Shown here piece by piece: positions 35,295 to 44,118 of a stretch of 64,000 nucleotides of DNA. Every line of letters begins with the position of its first letter. Within the stretch, counting starts at the first letter, position 1. The notes under the pieces were generated by a model. That model was not told the origin of the DNA, did not search any database, and worked only from the letters and a program-made list of their open reading frames with translations. The stretch lies in the NCBI GenBank assembly GCA_965277615.1, contig CBDIDG010000005.1, positions 2,294,001 through 2,358,000 of the forward strand, read 5' to 3'. The translations under genes were made by a program, and so were the position numbers. This stretch comes from Bog-532 sp965277615 (GTDB lineage: Bacteria; Actinomycetota; Actinomycetes; Streptosporangiales; Streptosporangiaceae).

Positions 35295-36776
35295 ATGAGC
35301 AGCGTCTCCGAACCCGCGGAGAGCATCAATGCTCCTGCCAAGGCTGACGGCAGCGCCCAGGCCACCCTGGGCAGGAATGAAATTCATCTCGGCGGGTCGA
35401 TCATCTTCGCGATGGCAGGCGCCGCCCCGGGACAGACGATAGCGATCACGCTGGCTCTGCTGGTGGCCACGGCCGCCTATGCCACTATCGTGCCCCTCAT
35501 CATCACCACCGCCGGGCTTCTGTGCATCGCCCTGTCCTTCCACCGGCTCAACATGTGGCGGCAGAACGCGGGCGCGACGTTCGAATGGGTCGCCCGGGCG
35601 ATCAACCCGTTTGCCGGGAACCTCGTCGGCTGGCTGATGCTGGTCGCCTTCTGCGGATTTGTCCTCATTGACGTGATTACCATCGGCCCGTCGGTGCTGT
35701 CGCTGATAGGCCTGTCTCCCACCAACCAGTGGGCCGGAGCAGCCGCCATCGTCATCATCGGTACGGCTCTCACAGCTACGGCGGTCGTCGGTCTGCGCCC
35801 CAGCGCCCGGCTGCAGCTCACCGTGGCGCTGATTGAATACACCATCCTCGTCGTGTTCATCGTCGGGGCCTTCGTGGCCGTCTACATCACGCACAAGTCC
35901 GGCACCGTGCACCCCAACCTGCACTGGATCAGCTTCAGCGCCCCCGGCGGATCGTTCAGCGCGTCCATGATCATCGCCGTGGCCGCCATCGCCGGCTGGG
36001 ACGCGGGGATCTACGTCAACGAAGAGACCGCGCGGCCGGAGAAGAACCCGGGCCTGGGCGCCGTGATCGGCGTTGCGATCCTCGGCGTGATCTTCATCTT
36101 GATGTTCGCCTCCTTCCAGGGCATCTCCCACCTGGGCCCACTGCAGGCGCACAGCGCCAACGGCGCGGCCTTCGTTGGGCAGCGCCTCGGCGGGACGGCC
36201 GGTCAGCACATCATGTCGCTGGCCGTCGTCCTTTCGGTGCTCGCTACCACGCAAGTAGCCATCATCGGCACCTCCCGGCTCATCTTCTCCATGTCCCGGG
36301 ATCGGGTCCTGCCTCCCCGCCTGGCCGTGATCAGCCCCCGCTTCCGTACCCCGGCGCTCACCACCAGCCTGCTCGGCGGCCTGATGATCCTCCTGGGGGT
36401 GCTGGACATCTTCGCCACCTCCGTGGATAGCGCCATCAGCGACCTCATCTCGGTCAGCGGATTCCTCTACTCCCTCTTCTACGCGATCACCGGCCTGGCG
36501 GCCGCCTGGTTCTACCGCCGGCAGCTCCGCAAATCCGTCACGGACGCACTGCTGCTCGGGATACTCCCGCTCGCTGGCGCCGGCCTGCTGATCTGGGTCG
36601 CCGTCAAAGCCGCTCAGGCCCTCAACGGCGCCGAACGGATCATCCTCATCGCCGTCGCGGTGCTGGGCGTGGTACTCATGATCGTGGCCGCCCGCGTCTA
36701 CAAAGCGCCAATCTTCCAGCTCAAGCGAGAGACCGCCACCACCGCGGACGCCACGGTGCACATTGGCGCAGACTAG
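35295..36776 (+). CDS. APC superfamily amino acid/organic acid permease
   Basis: 493 residues with about twelve hydrophobic segments; the first begins at GGSIIFAMAGAAPGQTIAITLAL near residue 32. VNEETARPEKNPG after a central segment is the cytoplasmic loop motif common in APC amino acid/polyamine permeases. It could import the compound consumed by the neighbouring dehydratase/aldolase genes. The SDR gene follows by 81 bases on the same strand. Substrate unknown. Confidence 0.88.
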   Translation: MSSVSEPAESINAPAKADGSAQATLGRNEIHLGGSIIFAMAGAAPGQTIAITLALLVATAAYATIVPLIITTAGLLCIALSFHRLNMWRQNAGATFEWVARAINPFAGNLVGWLMLVAFCGFVLIDVITIGPSVLSLIGLSPTNQWAGAAAIVIIGTALTATAVVGLRPSARLQLTVALIEYTILVVFIVGAFVAVYITHKSGTVHPNLHWISFSAPGGSFSASMIIAVAAIAGWDAGIYVNEETARPEKNPGLGAVIGVAILGVIFILMFASFQGISHLGPLQAHSANGAAFVGQRLGGTAGQHIMSLAVVLSVLATTQVAIIGTSRLIFSMSRDRVLPPRLAVISPRFRTPALTTSLLGGLMILLGVLDIFATSVDSAISDLISVSGFLYSLFYAITGLAAAWFYRRQLRKSVTDALLLGILPLAGAGLLIWVAVKAAQALNGAERIILIAVAVLGVVLMIVAARVYKAPIFQLKRETATTADATVHIGAD

Positions 36777-36857
36777 ACCGCCCGCCGTCGGGCGGCGAGG
36801 GCCGCCCGCCTCTGCCGTCAGCTTGTTGCCACGCACAGTCCTAAAGGAGAGCCTGGA

Positions 36858-37625
36858 ATGCAGAATCTGACCGGGCAGGTTGCCGTGATCACCGGCGGGG
36901 CCCGAGGCATAGGCTTCGGCGTTGCGGCGGCCCTCCGGGGCGAGGGTGCGAATGTGGTCATCGCCGACGCCGACTTCGGCGCGGCGAAGGCCGCCGCGGC
37001 GGAGCTCGGAGACGCCACGGAGGCCGTCGCGGTCGAGACCGACGTTACCGACCGCGACTCAGTCAATGCGTCGGTGACGGAGGCCACGAGCCGGTGGGGC
37101 CGCCTGGACATCATGGTCGCCAACGCCGGCATCTACCCGCACATCACCCTCACGGAGCTGACGACCGCCGAGTGGGACCGCGTGCTGGACATCAATACGC
37201 GTGGCGCCCTGTTCGCGCTTCAGGCCAGCCTGCCTCCGATGAACGCCCGGCATTACGGGCGGATCGTCTTCATGTCGTCCATCACCGGTTCCGTGGTCGG
37301 GCAACCCGGCTACGGCCACTACGGCGCCTCCAAGGCGGCCATGCTCGGCCTCATGCGCTCGGCTGCCCTCGAAGTCGCCCAGCACGGCATCACGGTCAAT
37401 GCCATCCTGCCCGGCAACATCCGCACCCCCGGTTTTGGTGACCTTGGCCCCGATCATGAGCGGCGCATGCTCGCCGCTATCCCGCTGGGCGTCTTCGGCG
37501 AACCCGAAGACGTCGGCTGGGCGGTGCGCTTCCTGGCCTCCCCTGAAGCCCGCTACATCACTGGTCAGACATTGATCATCGACGGCGGCCAGACGCTGCC
37601 GGAGAGCGCCGCCCCGGCCGACTGA
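36858..37625 (+). CDS. SDR family oxidoreductase
   Basis: 255 residues. TGGARGIG (12-19), NAG, Ser in FMSSITG, and YGASK give a full classical SDR active site. AAAGGAG precedes the ATG. Downstream of the APC permease, it probably oxidises the imported alcohol or sugar. It converges with the aldo-keto reductase gene, leaving only ten bases between their stops. Confidence 0.9.
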   Translation: MQNLTGQVAVITGGARGIGFGVAAALRGEGANVVIADADFGAAKAAAAELGDATEAVAVETDVTDRDSVNASVTEATSRWGRLDIMVANAGIYPHITLTELTTAEWDRVLDINTRGALFALQASLPPMNARHYGRIVFMSSITGSVVGQPGYGHYGASKAAMLGLMRSAALEVAQHGITVNAILPGNIRTPGFGDLGPDHERRMLAAIPLGVFGEPEDVGWAVRFLASPEARYITGQTLIIDGGQTLPESAAPAD

Positions 37626-37635
37626 CCAACCTGCC

Positions 37636-38637
37636 CTATCCCTCGCTGAGCGAGGACCTCGCAAGCCGGGCCCAGAATTGCGGCGGGATCATCAGATCCA
37701 GGGCAGCGTGATCGTTCTCGAGTTCGGCCACCGATCCCGCGCCCACCACCACGGTATTGACGCCTGGCTGTTGCAGCGGGTACTGAATTGCCGCGGCCAT
37801 GAGCGGTACATCGAACTCGGCGCACAGCTCTCGCATGGTATGTACGCGCTCGTGGACGTCGGGAGGCGCTGCACGGTAGTCAAATGTGCCGTCGCCGGGC
37901 TGAGCTGCCAGAATGCCGCTGTTGAAGACACCGCCGGCGATGATCTGGATACCGCGGGCGAGGCACTCCGGTACCAGTTGGGGAAGTGCAGTCGAATCGA
38001 GCAGAGTGGCGCGTCCGGCAATGAGGAAGACGTCGAAGTCGGCCACCGCGGCCATGCGCCGCAGTATCGGTACGTCGCTGGCCCCGACACCAATTGCGCG
38101 AATCGTTCCGTCGCTCCGCAAGCGATCTAGCGCGGCGTAAGCCTGCGCTATGACCGCGGGGTCGTGATCGTCCGGGTCGTGCAGGTAGACGATGTCGATG
38201 CGGTCCAGGCCGAGCCGGGTCAGACTTTCATCAAGGGAGCGGCGGACGGCGTCCGCGCTGAAGTCAGTCACTGGGTTGAGCGCAGGGATGTCGCGGTAGA
38301 TCGGCCGGCCGTGATCCAGCAGTGTGGGATCGGGCGGCGCGTCCGCCTTCAGCAGACGACCCACCTTGGTTGAGATGACGTAACTGTCGCGTGGCAGCCC
38401 GGCCAGGGCCCTCCCGAGCCGGCGCTCCGCTACTCCTGACCCATACAGCGGTGCGGTGTCGAAGTAACGCACGCCCAGCTGGTAAGCGCGATGCACGACG
38501 GCTTCCGCGTCGGCGTCCGAGATCGTGCGCAGATAGTTGCCGAGCGGGACGGTACCCAGGCCCAAGCGGCCCACGTCGAAATCACGAGGAGCGGCTTCCG
38601 CCTGGTCCACGTGGTGGTCATCCCGGTTGGCTCGCAC
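37636..38637 (-). CDS. Aldo/keto reductase, D-threo-aldose 1-dehydrogenase-like
   Basis: 333 residues. The AKR tetrad is visible: Asp and Tyr in YFDTAPLYGSG, Lys in ISTKVGR, His in YLHDPDD. The pattern GLGTVPLGN followed by LLDHGRPIYRDIPAL resembles NAD(P)-dependent aldose (fucose/arabinose) 1-dehydrogenases, which oxidise an aldose to its lactone. GTG start behind GGAGAC. Last gene of the operon that begins near 40726 under operator site G, so it could be part of the same regulon. Confidence 0.87.
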   Translation of the reverse strand: MRANRDDHHVDQAEAAPRDFDVGRLGLGTVPLGNYLRTISDADAEAVVHRAYQLGVRYFDTAPLYGSGVAERRLGRALAGLPRDSYVISTKVGRLLKADAPPDPTLLDHGRPIYRDIPALNPVTDFSADAVRRSLDESLTRLGLDRIDIVYLHDPDDHDPAVIAQAYAALDRLRSDGTIRAIGVGASDVPILRRMAAVADFDVFLIAGRATLLDSTALPQLVPECLARGIQIIAGGVFNSGILAAQPGDGTFDYRAAPPDVHERVHTMRELCAEFDVPLMAAAIQYPLQQPGVNTVVVGAGSVAELENDHAALDLMIPPQFWARLARSSLSEG

Positions 38638-38646
38638 GGCGTCTCC

Positions 38647-39471
38647 CTACACCAGCGCCACGGGGCGGACCCACGAACCCGTGGCGCCGACGATCTTTAG
38701 CGGAAGGCAGATCAGGCAGAACTCGTAGACGTGGTCGCGAGCCAGCTGCTGCAGGTCGAGGATCTCCAGCAGGTGTACGCCGCGTTCCACGAGCATCGCC
38801 TGGTGGGTTGTGCGGGCCGGATCGGGGATGGGGTGCGGTTCCGTACCGGAGGTGTCGGTTCCCAGAACAGACATTCCGTGCTCATGCAGCCAGATAGCAG
38901 CGTCGGCACCAACGCCCGGCTGGCCGGCGAAGTACTGCTCGTCATGCGCGTGGAACTGAGCGATCTTGCCTGTGCGTACTAGTACGGCGTCGCCTGTCCT
39001 GAGCTCAGTACCCTGGATGCCCGCGCACGCTCGGAGTTCGTCGACCGTGATCTCGTGCCCGTCTGGCAGGGCCGGGACGTCCAACGCTGACGCAACATCG
39101 AACAGGATGCCCCGCACGATGATTGGCGCGATGGTTTCCGCTCCGTTATGCAGCCACCCGAAGTCCGCGTAGGACTCGGTCGTGCGATGGCCGCCGAACA
39201 TGGCCCCCCGGGAATGAATATGGGCCAACCCATCGATATGCGTTCCAACATGGACTGAACCGGTGATCAGTTCCATGGAGAAGTCGAATGGTGGCGGGTT
39301 CTCGGGACGAGTCAGGGCCTGTGGCGTGCGATAGGGGGTGACCCGGAAGCCGCCGAACGTCTCCGGGGGACCCTGAAGCATGTGCTGGCCGAGCTCAGTG
39401 GCCAGGTCATAGCATCGACCTGCCCGCACGATCTGCAGGGCGCTCACCGGGACGTCGTGGCAGGTCGTCAT
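38647..39471 (-). CDS. Cyclase family protein (kynurenine-formamidase-like hydrolase)
   Basis: 274 residues from ATG 39469-39471, which overlaps the previous stop (ATGA). The family metal motif reads HVGTHIDGLAH (HxGTHxDxxxH). Members hydrolyse cyclic amides, lactones or formylkynurenine. In this operon, with an aldose 1-dehydrogenase-like enzyme, a lactonase role is plausible but inferred. Confidence 0.87.
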   Translation of the reverse strand: MTTCHDVPVSALQIVRAGRCYDLATELGQHMLQGPPETFGGFRVTPYRTPQALTRPENPPPFDFSMELITGSVHVGTHIDGLAHIHSRGAMFGGHRTTESYADFGWLHNGAETIAPIIVRGILFDVASALDVPALPDGHEITVDELRACAGIQGTELRTGDAVLVRTGKIAQFHAHDEQYFAGQPGVGADAAIWLHEHGMSVLGTDTSGTEPHPIPDPARTTHQAMLVERGVHLLEILDLQQLARDHVYEFCLICLPLKIVGATGSWVRPVALV

Positions 39472-40508
39472 GTCTGTCCGATCTGCGTGGGACGGCCCAT
39501 GGTTTGCCGTACTGCCGGATGCCGCAAAACCATCGGGTTGGCCAGCGCCGCAGGAACACGGCCCTTCGCATAGGCCAGCACTGTGCTGCACGCCTCCGCC
39601 ATCATGGACGCGCACATCGAGGCCGTGTAACCAACCGTGTGCGGGCTGAGCAACACCTGAGGCAGCGCGACAAGCGGATGGTCGCGTGGAAGCGGCTCCT
39701 GATCGAATACGTCCAGTGCCGCCCCGGCCAGTCGTCCCGCTTGCAATGCTGCGACGAGGGCACGTTCTTCCACGATCGGGCCGCGTGCGACATTCACCAG
39801 CACGGCCGTCGGTTTCATCAGCGCCAACTGGTCCCACGAGATCATCCCACGGGTGGTTGGCGTAAGCGGGCAGCATATGCAGACGACATCAGACAAGCTG
39901 AGCAGCCTGTCCAGTCCGGCTGCCACCACACCGTCGTCCAGTTCAGCGCCCACCGGCAGCCGCGGCCCATAGGCCACCCGGCGAGCACCGAACGGGGCAG
40001 TGAGCCGGGCGATCTCCTGGCCTATGTTGCCGTATCCGATGATCCCGATCGTGCGGCGGTCGATGCCGCTGCTAGCCGTATCCAGCCGGCTCGCCCAGTC
40101 GCCACGCCGGACGAGGCGGTCCTTCGCGGGAAGATCCATGGTTAGCGCCAAGATCATGGCTACCGCGCCGGTCGCCATGGGTCGCCGGATCGCCTCCGGC
40201 GTGATCGATACCAGAACGCCGGCATCGGTGCAGGCATCCAGATCGATCTGGTCGGTGCCGACTCCCAGACGGGCAATCAGACGCAGGCGGTGAGCTCCGC
40301 CAAGCTGCGCACCACCGATAGCGTTCCTGGAAAGGTGCACTAGTGCGTCGTAGTCCCCAAGCTGGCCCGGCGATAGCCGACTGACATCGTCGGGCAGGAA
40401 GCGGAGATCCATCTGGCTGGCCAGGTCGGCGAACGCTTCCGCGCCGAATGCGACCTCACCGGCCGCCGTTCGCAGATCGCTCGTCACTGCGACGTGCAGT
40501 CGTCTCAT
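39468..40508 (-). CDS. D-isomer-specific 2-hydroxyacid dehydrogenase
   Basis: 346 residues from ATG 40506-40508. GIIGYGNIGQEIA is the NAD-binding loop; the catalytic Arg (NVARGPIV), Glu (FDQEPLP) and His (LSPHTVGYT) are present. It interconverts a 2-keto acid and a 2-hydroxy acid. It overlaps both the small upstream reading frame and the downstream cyclase gene with ATGA junctions, so the three are translated in series. Confidence 0.9.
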   Translation of the reverse strand: MRRLHVAVTSDLRTAAGEVAFGAEAFADLASQMDLRFLPDDVSRLSPGQLGDYDALVHLSRNAIGGAQLGGAHRLRLIARLGVGTDQIDLDACTDAGVLVSITPEAIRRPMATGAVAMILALTMDLPAKDRLVRRGDWASRLDTASSGIDRRTIGIIGYGNIGQEIARLTAPFGARRVAYGPRLPVGAELDDGVVAAGLDRLLSLSDVVCICCPLTPTTRGMISWDQLALMKPTAVLVNVARGPIVEERALVAALQAGRLAGAALDVFDQEPLPRDHPLVALPQVLLSPHTVGYTASMCASMMAEACSTVLAYAKGRVPAALANPMVLRHPAVRQTMGRPTQIGQT

Positions 40509-40726
40509 GCTTGATCCAGAGGTACCCCGAGCCGGTGGCCCAGCGCAGCGAATTCGCGGAAGGTTGACCTGGGCAGTCTGAGACCGCCCTGATTGGCAGC
40601 GCCGAGTCTGATGCATACTGCGGCCACGAATGCTTGAAGCGTGCCGGGAGGCAAAATCACTGAATCGCGGCTCGGATCCTCAACACCTCGATGCGGCACG
40701 GTCAGCTTATCCAATCTAATCGGCAT
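40505..40726 (-). pseudogene. Small reading frame resembling an internally deleted Ldh-family dehydrogenase
   Basis: 73 residues. The first half (PPGTLQAFVAAVCIRLGA) looks like the N terminus of malate/L-lactate dehydrogenases of the YlbC/Ldh family, and the second half (LPRSTFREFAALGHRLGVPL) looks like their C terminus, as if about 270 residues between were removed in frame. Its TGA overlaps the next start, so it may survive as a leader for the hydroxyacid dehydrogenase. The similarity is by eye and weak; a genuine small protein is the alternative. Confidence 0.4.
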
Positions 40727-40734
40727 TGGTAGGC

Positions 40735-40744
40735 TGGCATGCCA
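40735..40744. promoter_or_regulatory. FadR-type operator candidate, site G
   Basis: TGGCATGCCA sits in the 46-base gap between the divergent reading frames starting at 40726 (minus) and 40773 (plus), close enough to block both promoters. Identical to site F. Confidence 0.62.
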
Positions 40745-40772
40745 TCGTTCCAAAGTCAACGCCGGAGTCCGC

Positions 40773-41573
40773 ATGACCGTTCGGGCAGGCCAGACAGGGC
40801 CGAACGCCACCCGGCCAGCAGCGATCGTCACCGGTGGCGGCAGCGGCATCGGCGCGGCAATCGCCAAGCAGCTAGCAGAACGCGGCTGGGCAGTCGCCAT
40901 CGCGGGCCGGCGAACCTCGCTGCTGGCCGAGCGAGCTGCGCAGATTGCCCGGTCCGGCGGTCAGGCCTTGGCAATTACCGCTGATCTGGCGAGCCCGCCG
41001 GACATAACGCGTCTCGTCCGCGAGACCACCGCCCGGCTCGGGCGACTGGACGCGGTGATCAACAACGCCGGAATTATGGCCATCGAGTCGCTCGAGGACA
41101 CCACCCGGGAGACGTTCGACCAGGTCATCGCGGTGAACCTGCGTGCGCCATACTTGCTGACCCAGGCGGCGCTGTCGGCCCTGCAAGCCGCCCCGAGCGG
41201 CGCCGTCGTGAACGTCGGCTCCGCAGCGGCATCGATGTACCGCCCAGGACAGTCTGTTTACGGGAGTTCCAAGGCCGCGTTGGAGTACCTGACCAAGTCT
41301 CTCGCCGTCGAGCTCGCCGACCGGGGGATCCGGGTCAATGCGGTCATCCCCGGCCCGGTGGATACGCCGATTCACCAGCGGCCAGGGACCGATCTGGCCG
41401 CCACAAGGGCCGCGCTGAGCAGAGCAGCGCCCCTTGGCCGGATGGGCGGCGCTGATGAAGTGGCCTGGTGGGTGGTGCAGCTCGCGGCCGGCCCGCACTC
41501 TGGGTGGGTAACTGGTGCCATTGTGCATGTGGATGGTGGCCGCGTGCTCATGCCACCAGAACGGCCGCTGTGA
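40773..41573 (+). CDS. SDR family oxidoreductase
   Basis: 266 residues from ATG 40773 with CGGAG upstream. TGGGSGIG (20-27), NNAG, and YGSSK with the upstream serine in NVGSAA form the SDR active site. It diverges from the hydroxyacid-dehydrogenase operon across operator site G, so it is probably in the same regulon. Substrate unknown. Confidence 0.9.
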   Translation: MTVRAGQTGPNATRPAAIVTGGGSGIGAAIAKQLAERGWAVAIAGRRTSLLAERAAQIARSGGQALAITADLASPPDITRLVRETTARLGRLDAVINNAGIMAIESLEDTTRETFDQVIAVNLRAPYLLTQAALSALQAAPSGAVVNVGSAAASMYRPGQSVYGSSKAALEYLTKSLAVELADRGIRVNAVIPGPVDTPIHQRPGTDLAATRAALSRAAPLGRMGGADEVAWWVVQLAAGPHSGWVTGAIVHVDGGRVLMPPERPL

Positions 41574-41609
41574 AATTTCGCCGGGGCTGCCGCAACATCG
41601 AAGCATTCA

Positions 41610-41630
41610 GCGGCGGGATATTCCCGCCGC
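41610..41630. terminator. Bidirectional hairpin between convergent SDR genes
   Basis: Perfect 9-base arms GCGGCGGGA and TCCCGCCGC with a 3-base loop, positioned between two convergent genes that end at 41573 and 41657. No long T tract, as is common for high-GC actinomycete terminators. Confidence 0.65.
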
Positions 41631-41656
41631 CCTCCTCATCGGGGATGCCAATCGGT

Positions 41657-42448
41657 CTATGGGATGATGCCGCCGTCCACCCGAAGCGTGCTCCCCGCGA
41701 TGTAGTCGGCGAGAGGGCTGGCCAGAAACGCCACGGCGGCAGCGATGTCGTCGGGCCTGCCGAGGCGGCCGACAGGATTGGGGGCGTATTCACTGGTTAC
41801 CTCAGGTTCCAGTTGGTCCCAGGAGCGCTGGTCCCCGGCTGAGCGCGCACGGTCCTCGAACATTCGTCGCAGCCCTGCCGTCAGGATCACACCTGGGCTC
41901 ACGACGTTGGCGGTCACGCCGCTTCCAGCCAGGTCGCGGGCGAGCGCACCAGTGGCGTTTACCAGCGCGGCCTTGGCGGCGGAGTACTCGACCATGTTCG
42001 CCAGCGGTGTGACAACTCCCCTGGTTCCAAGCGTAATGACACGCCCCCAACCGCGCTGGCGCATAGCCGGGACCAGGACGCGCGCACATCCCACCGCGGA
42101 CAGCACGTTAGCCGAGAAGGCGCTCATCCAGTCCTCGTCAGTCGCCTCGCCGAAACGGTGCTCGGCGAATGGCCCGGCGTTGGCCACGAGCACGTCGACA
42201 GGGCCATCGAGCAGGGCGGCATCGGCTAGGCGGCCGGCTCCACCCACGGCGGTAAGATCACCGAGGAGAACTTCGGCCTGCCCGCCATGTGACCTGATCC
42301 GCCTGGCTACCGTCTCGGCTGGTTCCTCTCGGCGCCCGTGGACGATCACCGCGCAGCCCTCAGCGGCGAGGCGCTCGGCTATCGCCTCACCGGCGCCCCC
42401 GCTGCTGCCGGTGACCAGCGCCCGCCGTCCAGTTAGCTGAAGGTCCAT
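41657..42448 (-). CDS. SDR family oxidoreductase with unusual active-site serine region
   Basis: 263 residues. The nucleotide loop reads TGSSGGAG (13-20) and the Tyr/Lys pair lies in YSAAK, but the segment that normally holds the catalytic serine reads VITLGTRG, with threonine or glycine instead. This is seen in some divergent SDRs resembling 3-oxoacyl reductases. Function unknown. It ends the sugar-acid region. Confidence 0.85.
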   Translation of the reverse strand: MDLQLTGRRALVTGSSGGAGEAIAERLAAEGCAVIVHGRREEPAETVARRIRSHGGQAEVLLGDLTAVGGAGRLADAALLDGPVDVLVANAGPFAEHRFGEATDEDWMSAFSANVLSAVGCARVLVPAMRQRGWGRVITLGTRGVVTPLANMVEYSAAKAALVNATGALARDLAGSGVTANVVSPGVILTAGLRRMFEDRARSAGDQRSWDQLEPEVTSEYAPNPVGRLGRPDDIAAAVAFLASPLADYIAGSTLRVDGGIIP

Positions 42449-43197
42449 GCTGACAGGTTATGAGGCCGGTCGGGGTCACCACAGGACTCGACCTGCTCGC
42501 CGTCATCGTCCCGGAACCCTGAACCGCGTCGGCGGCGCGGAATCACACCTCGTACCGGCGATGTATTAAACGGCTGCCCTCGGTGGTGTGAGGAAAGCCG
42601 GTCCAACGTCCAGCCGAATTGGTCTGCCCGGCAAGTCGACAACGTTCCGCTGATAACCGCTTTCGCTGCGCCCACGCGATCTGGCAGAACGCTGACTGCT
42701 CATCTGCGGTGACAGGCGTAAGCGTGCGCTGGCTGGCCGCTCCGCTTATATCGCCTGTTAACGGGACTGTCCCAGCACAGCTGGCCGCGCTGAAGAGGCG
42801 CGCACTGTCAGCGCAGCGTCCCGGCCGACTTAGCGGAGCCACTCGACTAACACCAGGTCATCGCGCAGATCGGCGTCGTTGAGACACGTCGGAGTGGATC
42901 GGTACTTGGTCCGGGCTGTGCTGTTGATAATGCGCCCCAGTTCGCCGCAAGAGTCGCGCTTGGTCGCTAAGCAAAGTTTGATGCCGAAGGCGCCGATCGA
43001 CAGCGAGATGAATGCTCGGTCATCGGCGTAGCCGACGTAGCCACCCATCATCGGTTTCACCGTGACTGGCCAAAAGAATTGTTGGCGCCACCTTAAGCAG
43101 CCGATCACGAAGCGAGCCGGATCCGCGTCGAACACGCGCGCAGTTCCCACGCTCACCGCTTTCGACAAACTCGCCTGCTCTCGCGATGAGCCGCATG
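42449..43197. other. Stretch without a confident gene, 749 bp
   Basis: Only one weakly protein-like frame is present (42830-43168, listed separately). The remaining short frames show no family pattern, and composition drifts to a lower GC than the flanks, suggesting decayed sequence. Confidence 0.5.
42830..43168 (-). CDS. Possible TfoX/MmcQ-like small protein or remnant
   Basis: 112 codons. The core MMGGYVGYADDRAF followed by GIKLCLATKRDSC resembles the N-terminal domain of TfoX/Sxy-like proteins (MFGG...F, GLKL). The frame opens at a TTG without a clear ribosome binding site, and its ends do not match the family. I treat it as a hypothetical or decayed gene. Confidence 0.28.
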   Translation of the reverse strand: MSKAVSVGTARVFDADPARFVIGCLRWRQQFFWPVTVKPMMGGYVGYADDRAFISLSIGAFGIKLCLATKRDSCGELGRIINSTARTKYRSTPTCLNDADLRDDLVLVEWLR

Positions 43198-43665
43198 TTA
43201 TGCCGGCCCCACACGTGTCTGGTCGACTGGGGTACCAATCTCGATCAGCAGTCCGTCGGGATCACGCAGGTAGGCCACTCACTGACCCCACGGCTTGCTG
43301 GTGATCGGCTCGATCAGCTGGGCGCCGGCGGCAAGCGCTCGATCGACGGCGGTGTCGGGGTCGTCGGTGCTGAACGCAAGATCGAATCCGGCCGCCTGTT
43401 CGTCGCGACGGTTGGGTCGGAACCCGGCCAACAGATGCGGCAGCACGGTCGAGACCAGCGATTCTTCGGTGAACGCGAGGGTCACGCCGCTGGTCTCAAG
43501 TTCGGCGTAGCGGCCGGAGTCGCGGACGAAGCGGACCGCCATGCCCAGCCCGTCGCGGTAGAACGTGAGCGTTGCTCGCAGGTCGCTGACGTAGACGACC
43601 GTATAGGTGAAGCGCACCGTAGACGTGTCGAGCTGGCCGGCAGGCAAGTGGGGTGAGGTCGTCAT
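43198..43665 (-). pseudogene. VOC/glyoxalase-fold protein with internal TGA stop
   Basis: The first 128 codons give a typical VOC protein (TYTVVYVSDLRATLTFYRD, EPITSKPWGQ). A TGA at 43279-43281 follows PWGQ, yet the same frame continues VAYLRDPDGLLIEIGTPV to a TAA at 43198-43200. Relatives read PWGQRVAY-RDPDG, so CGA-to-TGA is the likely change. The lost part includes the C-terminal metal-ligand glutamate (LIEIG), so the truncated protein should be inactive. It overlaps the preceding VOC gene by one base. Confidence 0.85.
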
Positions 43666-44102
43666 CAGCCCACCCCCGTCGCGCCGGGCGGGGTGCCGGG
43701 CAGCTGGAATTGCGGATTCTGGATGATGCCGAATACGCCGCTGCCGTGAGGCAAGGTAAACGTGGCGGCGCGGATGCCATCGCCGACGTCCTCGACCGGC
43801 CCGTCCGGTGTGGCGCCGGCCTCAGTAAGACGGCGGTGGGCGGTATCGGCGTCGGCGACCCCCCAGTAGACGATGACGCCGCGGGCCGGATCGGCATGGG
43901 GATCCAAGGCGAGTTCGTAGCCGGCGACGCTGAAGCCGACGTAAAAGTCGGTGTCGAAGTACGGTTCGAGTCCGAGCATCGTGCTCATCCACGCCTTCGC
44001 CGCGGCCAGGTCGGGTGCAGGATAAATCGCGGTCCGCAGGCCGAGGAACCCGCCGGAGGCGGCGAAATCGCTGCCGGGGCCATCACTCGAGGAATTGGTC
44101 AT
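43665..44102 (-). CDS. VOC family protein
   Basis: 145 residues of the vicinal-oxygen-chelate fold (RTAIYPAPDLAAAKAWMSTMLG; GVIVYWGVADADTAHRRLTEAG). Such proteins act as glyoxalase-like lyases, dioxygenases or resistance binding proteins. It follows the AraC regulator gene by 16 bases, so regulator and two VOC genes form one minus-strand transcript. Confidence 0.85.
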   Translation of the reverse strand: MTNSSSDGPGSDFAASGGFLGLRTAIYPAPDLAAAKAWMSTMLGLEPYFDTDFYVGFSVAGYELALDPHADPARGVIVYWGVADADTAHRRLTEAGATPDGPVEDVGDGIRAATFTLPHGSGVFGIIQNPQFQLPGTPPGATGVG

Positions 44103-44118
44103 GTGGTCAGGGTGCCGG

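Noticed and set aside
35100..36836. A 578-codon minus-strand frame opposite the APC permease
   Set aside because: Low-complexity His/Asp/Gly-rich shadow of a membrane protein gene.
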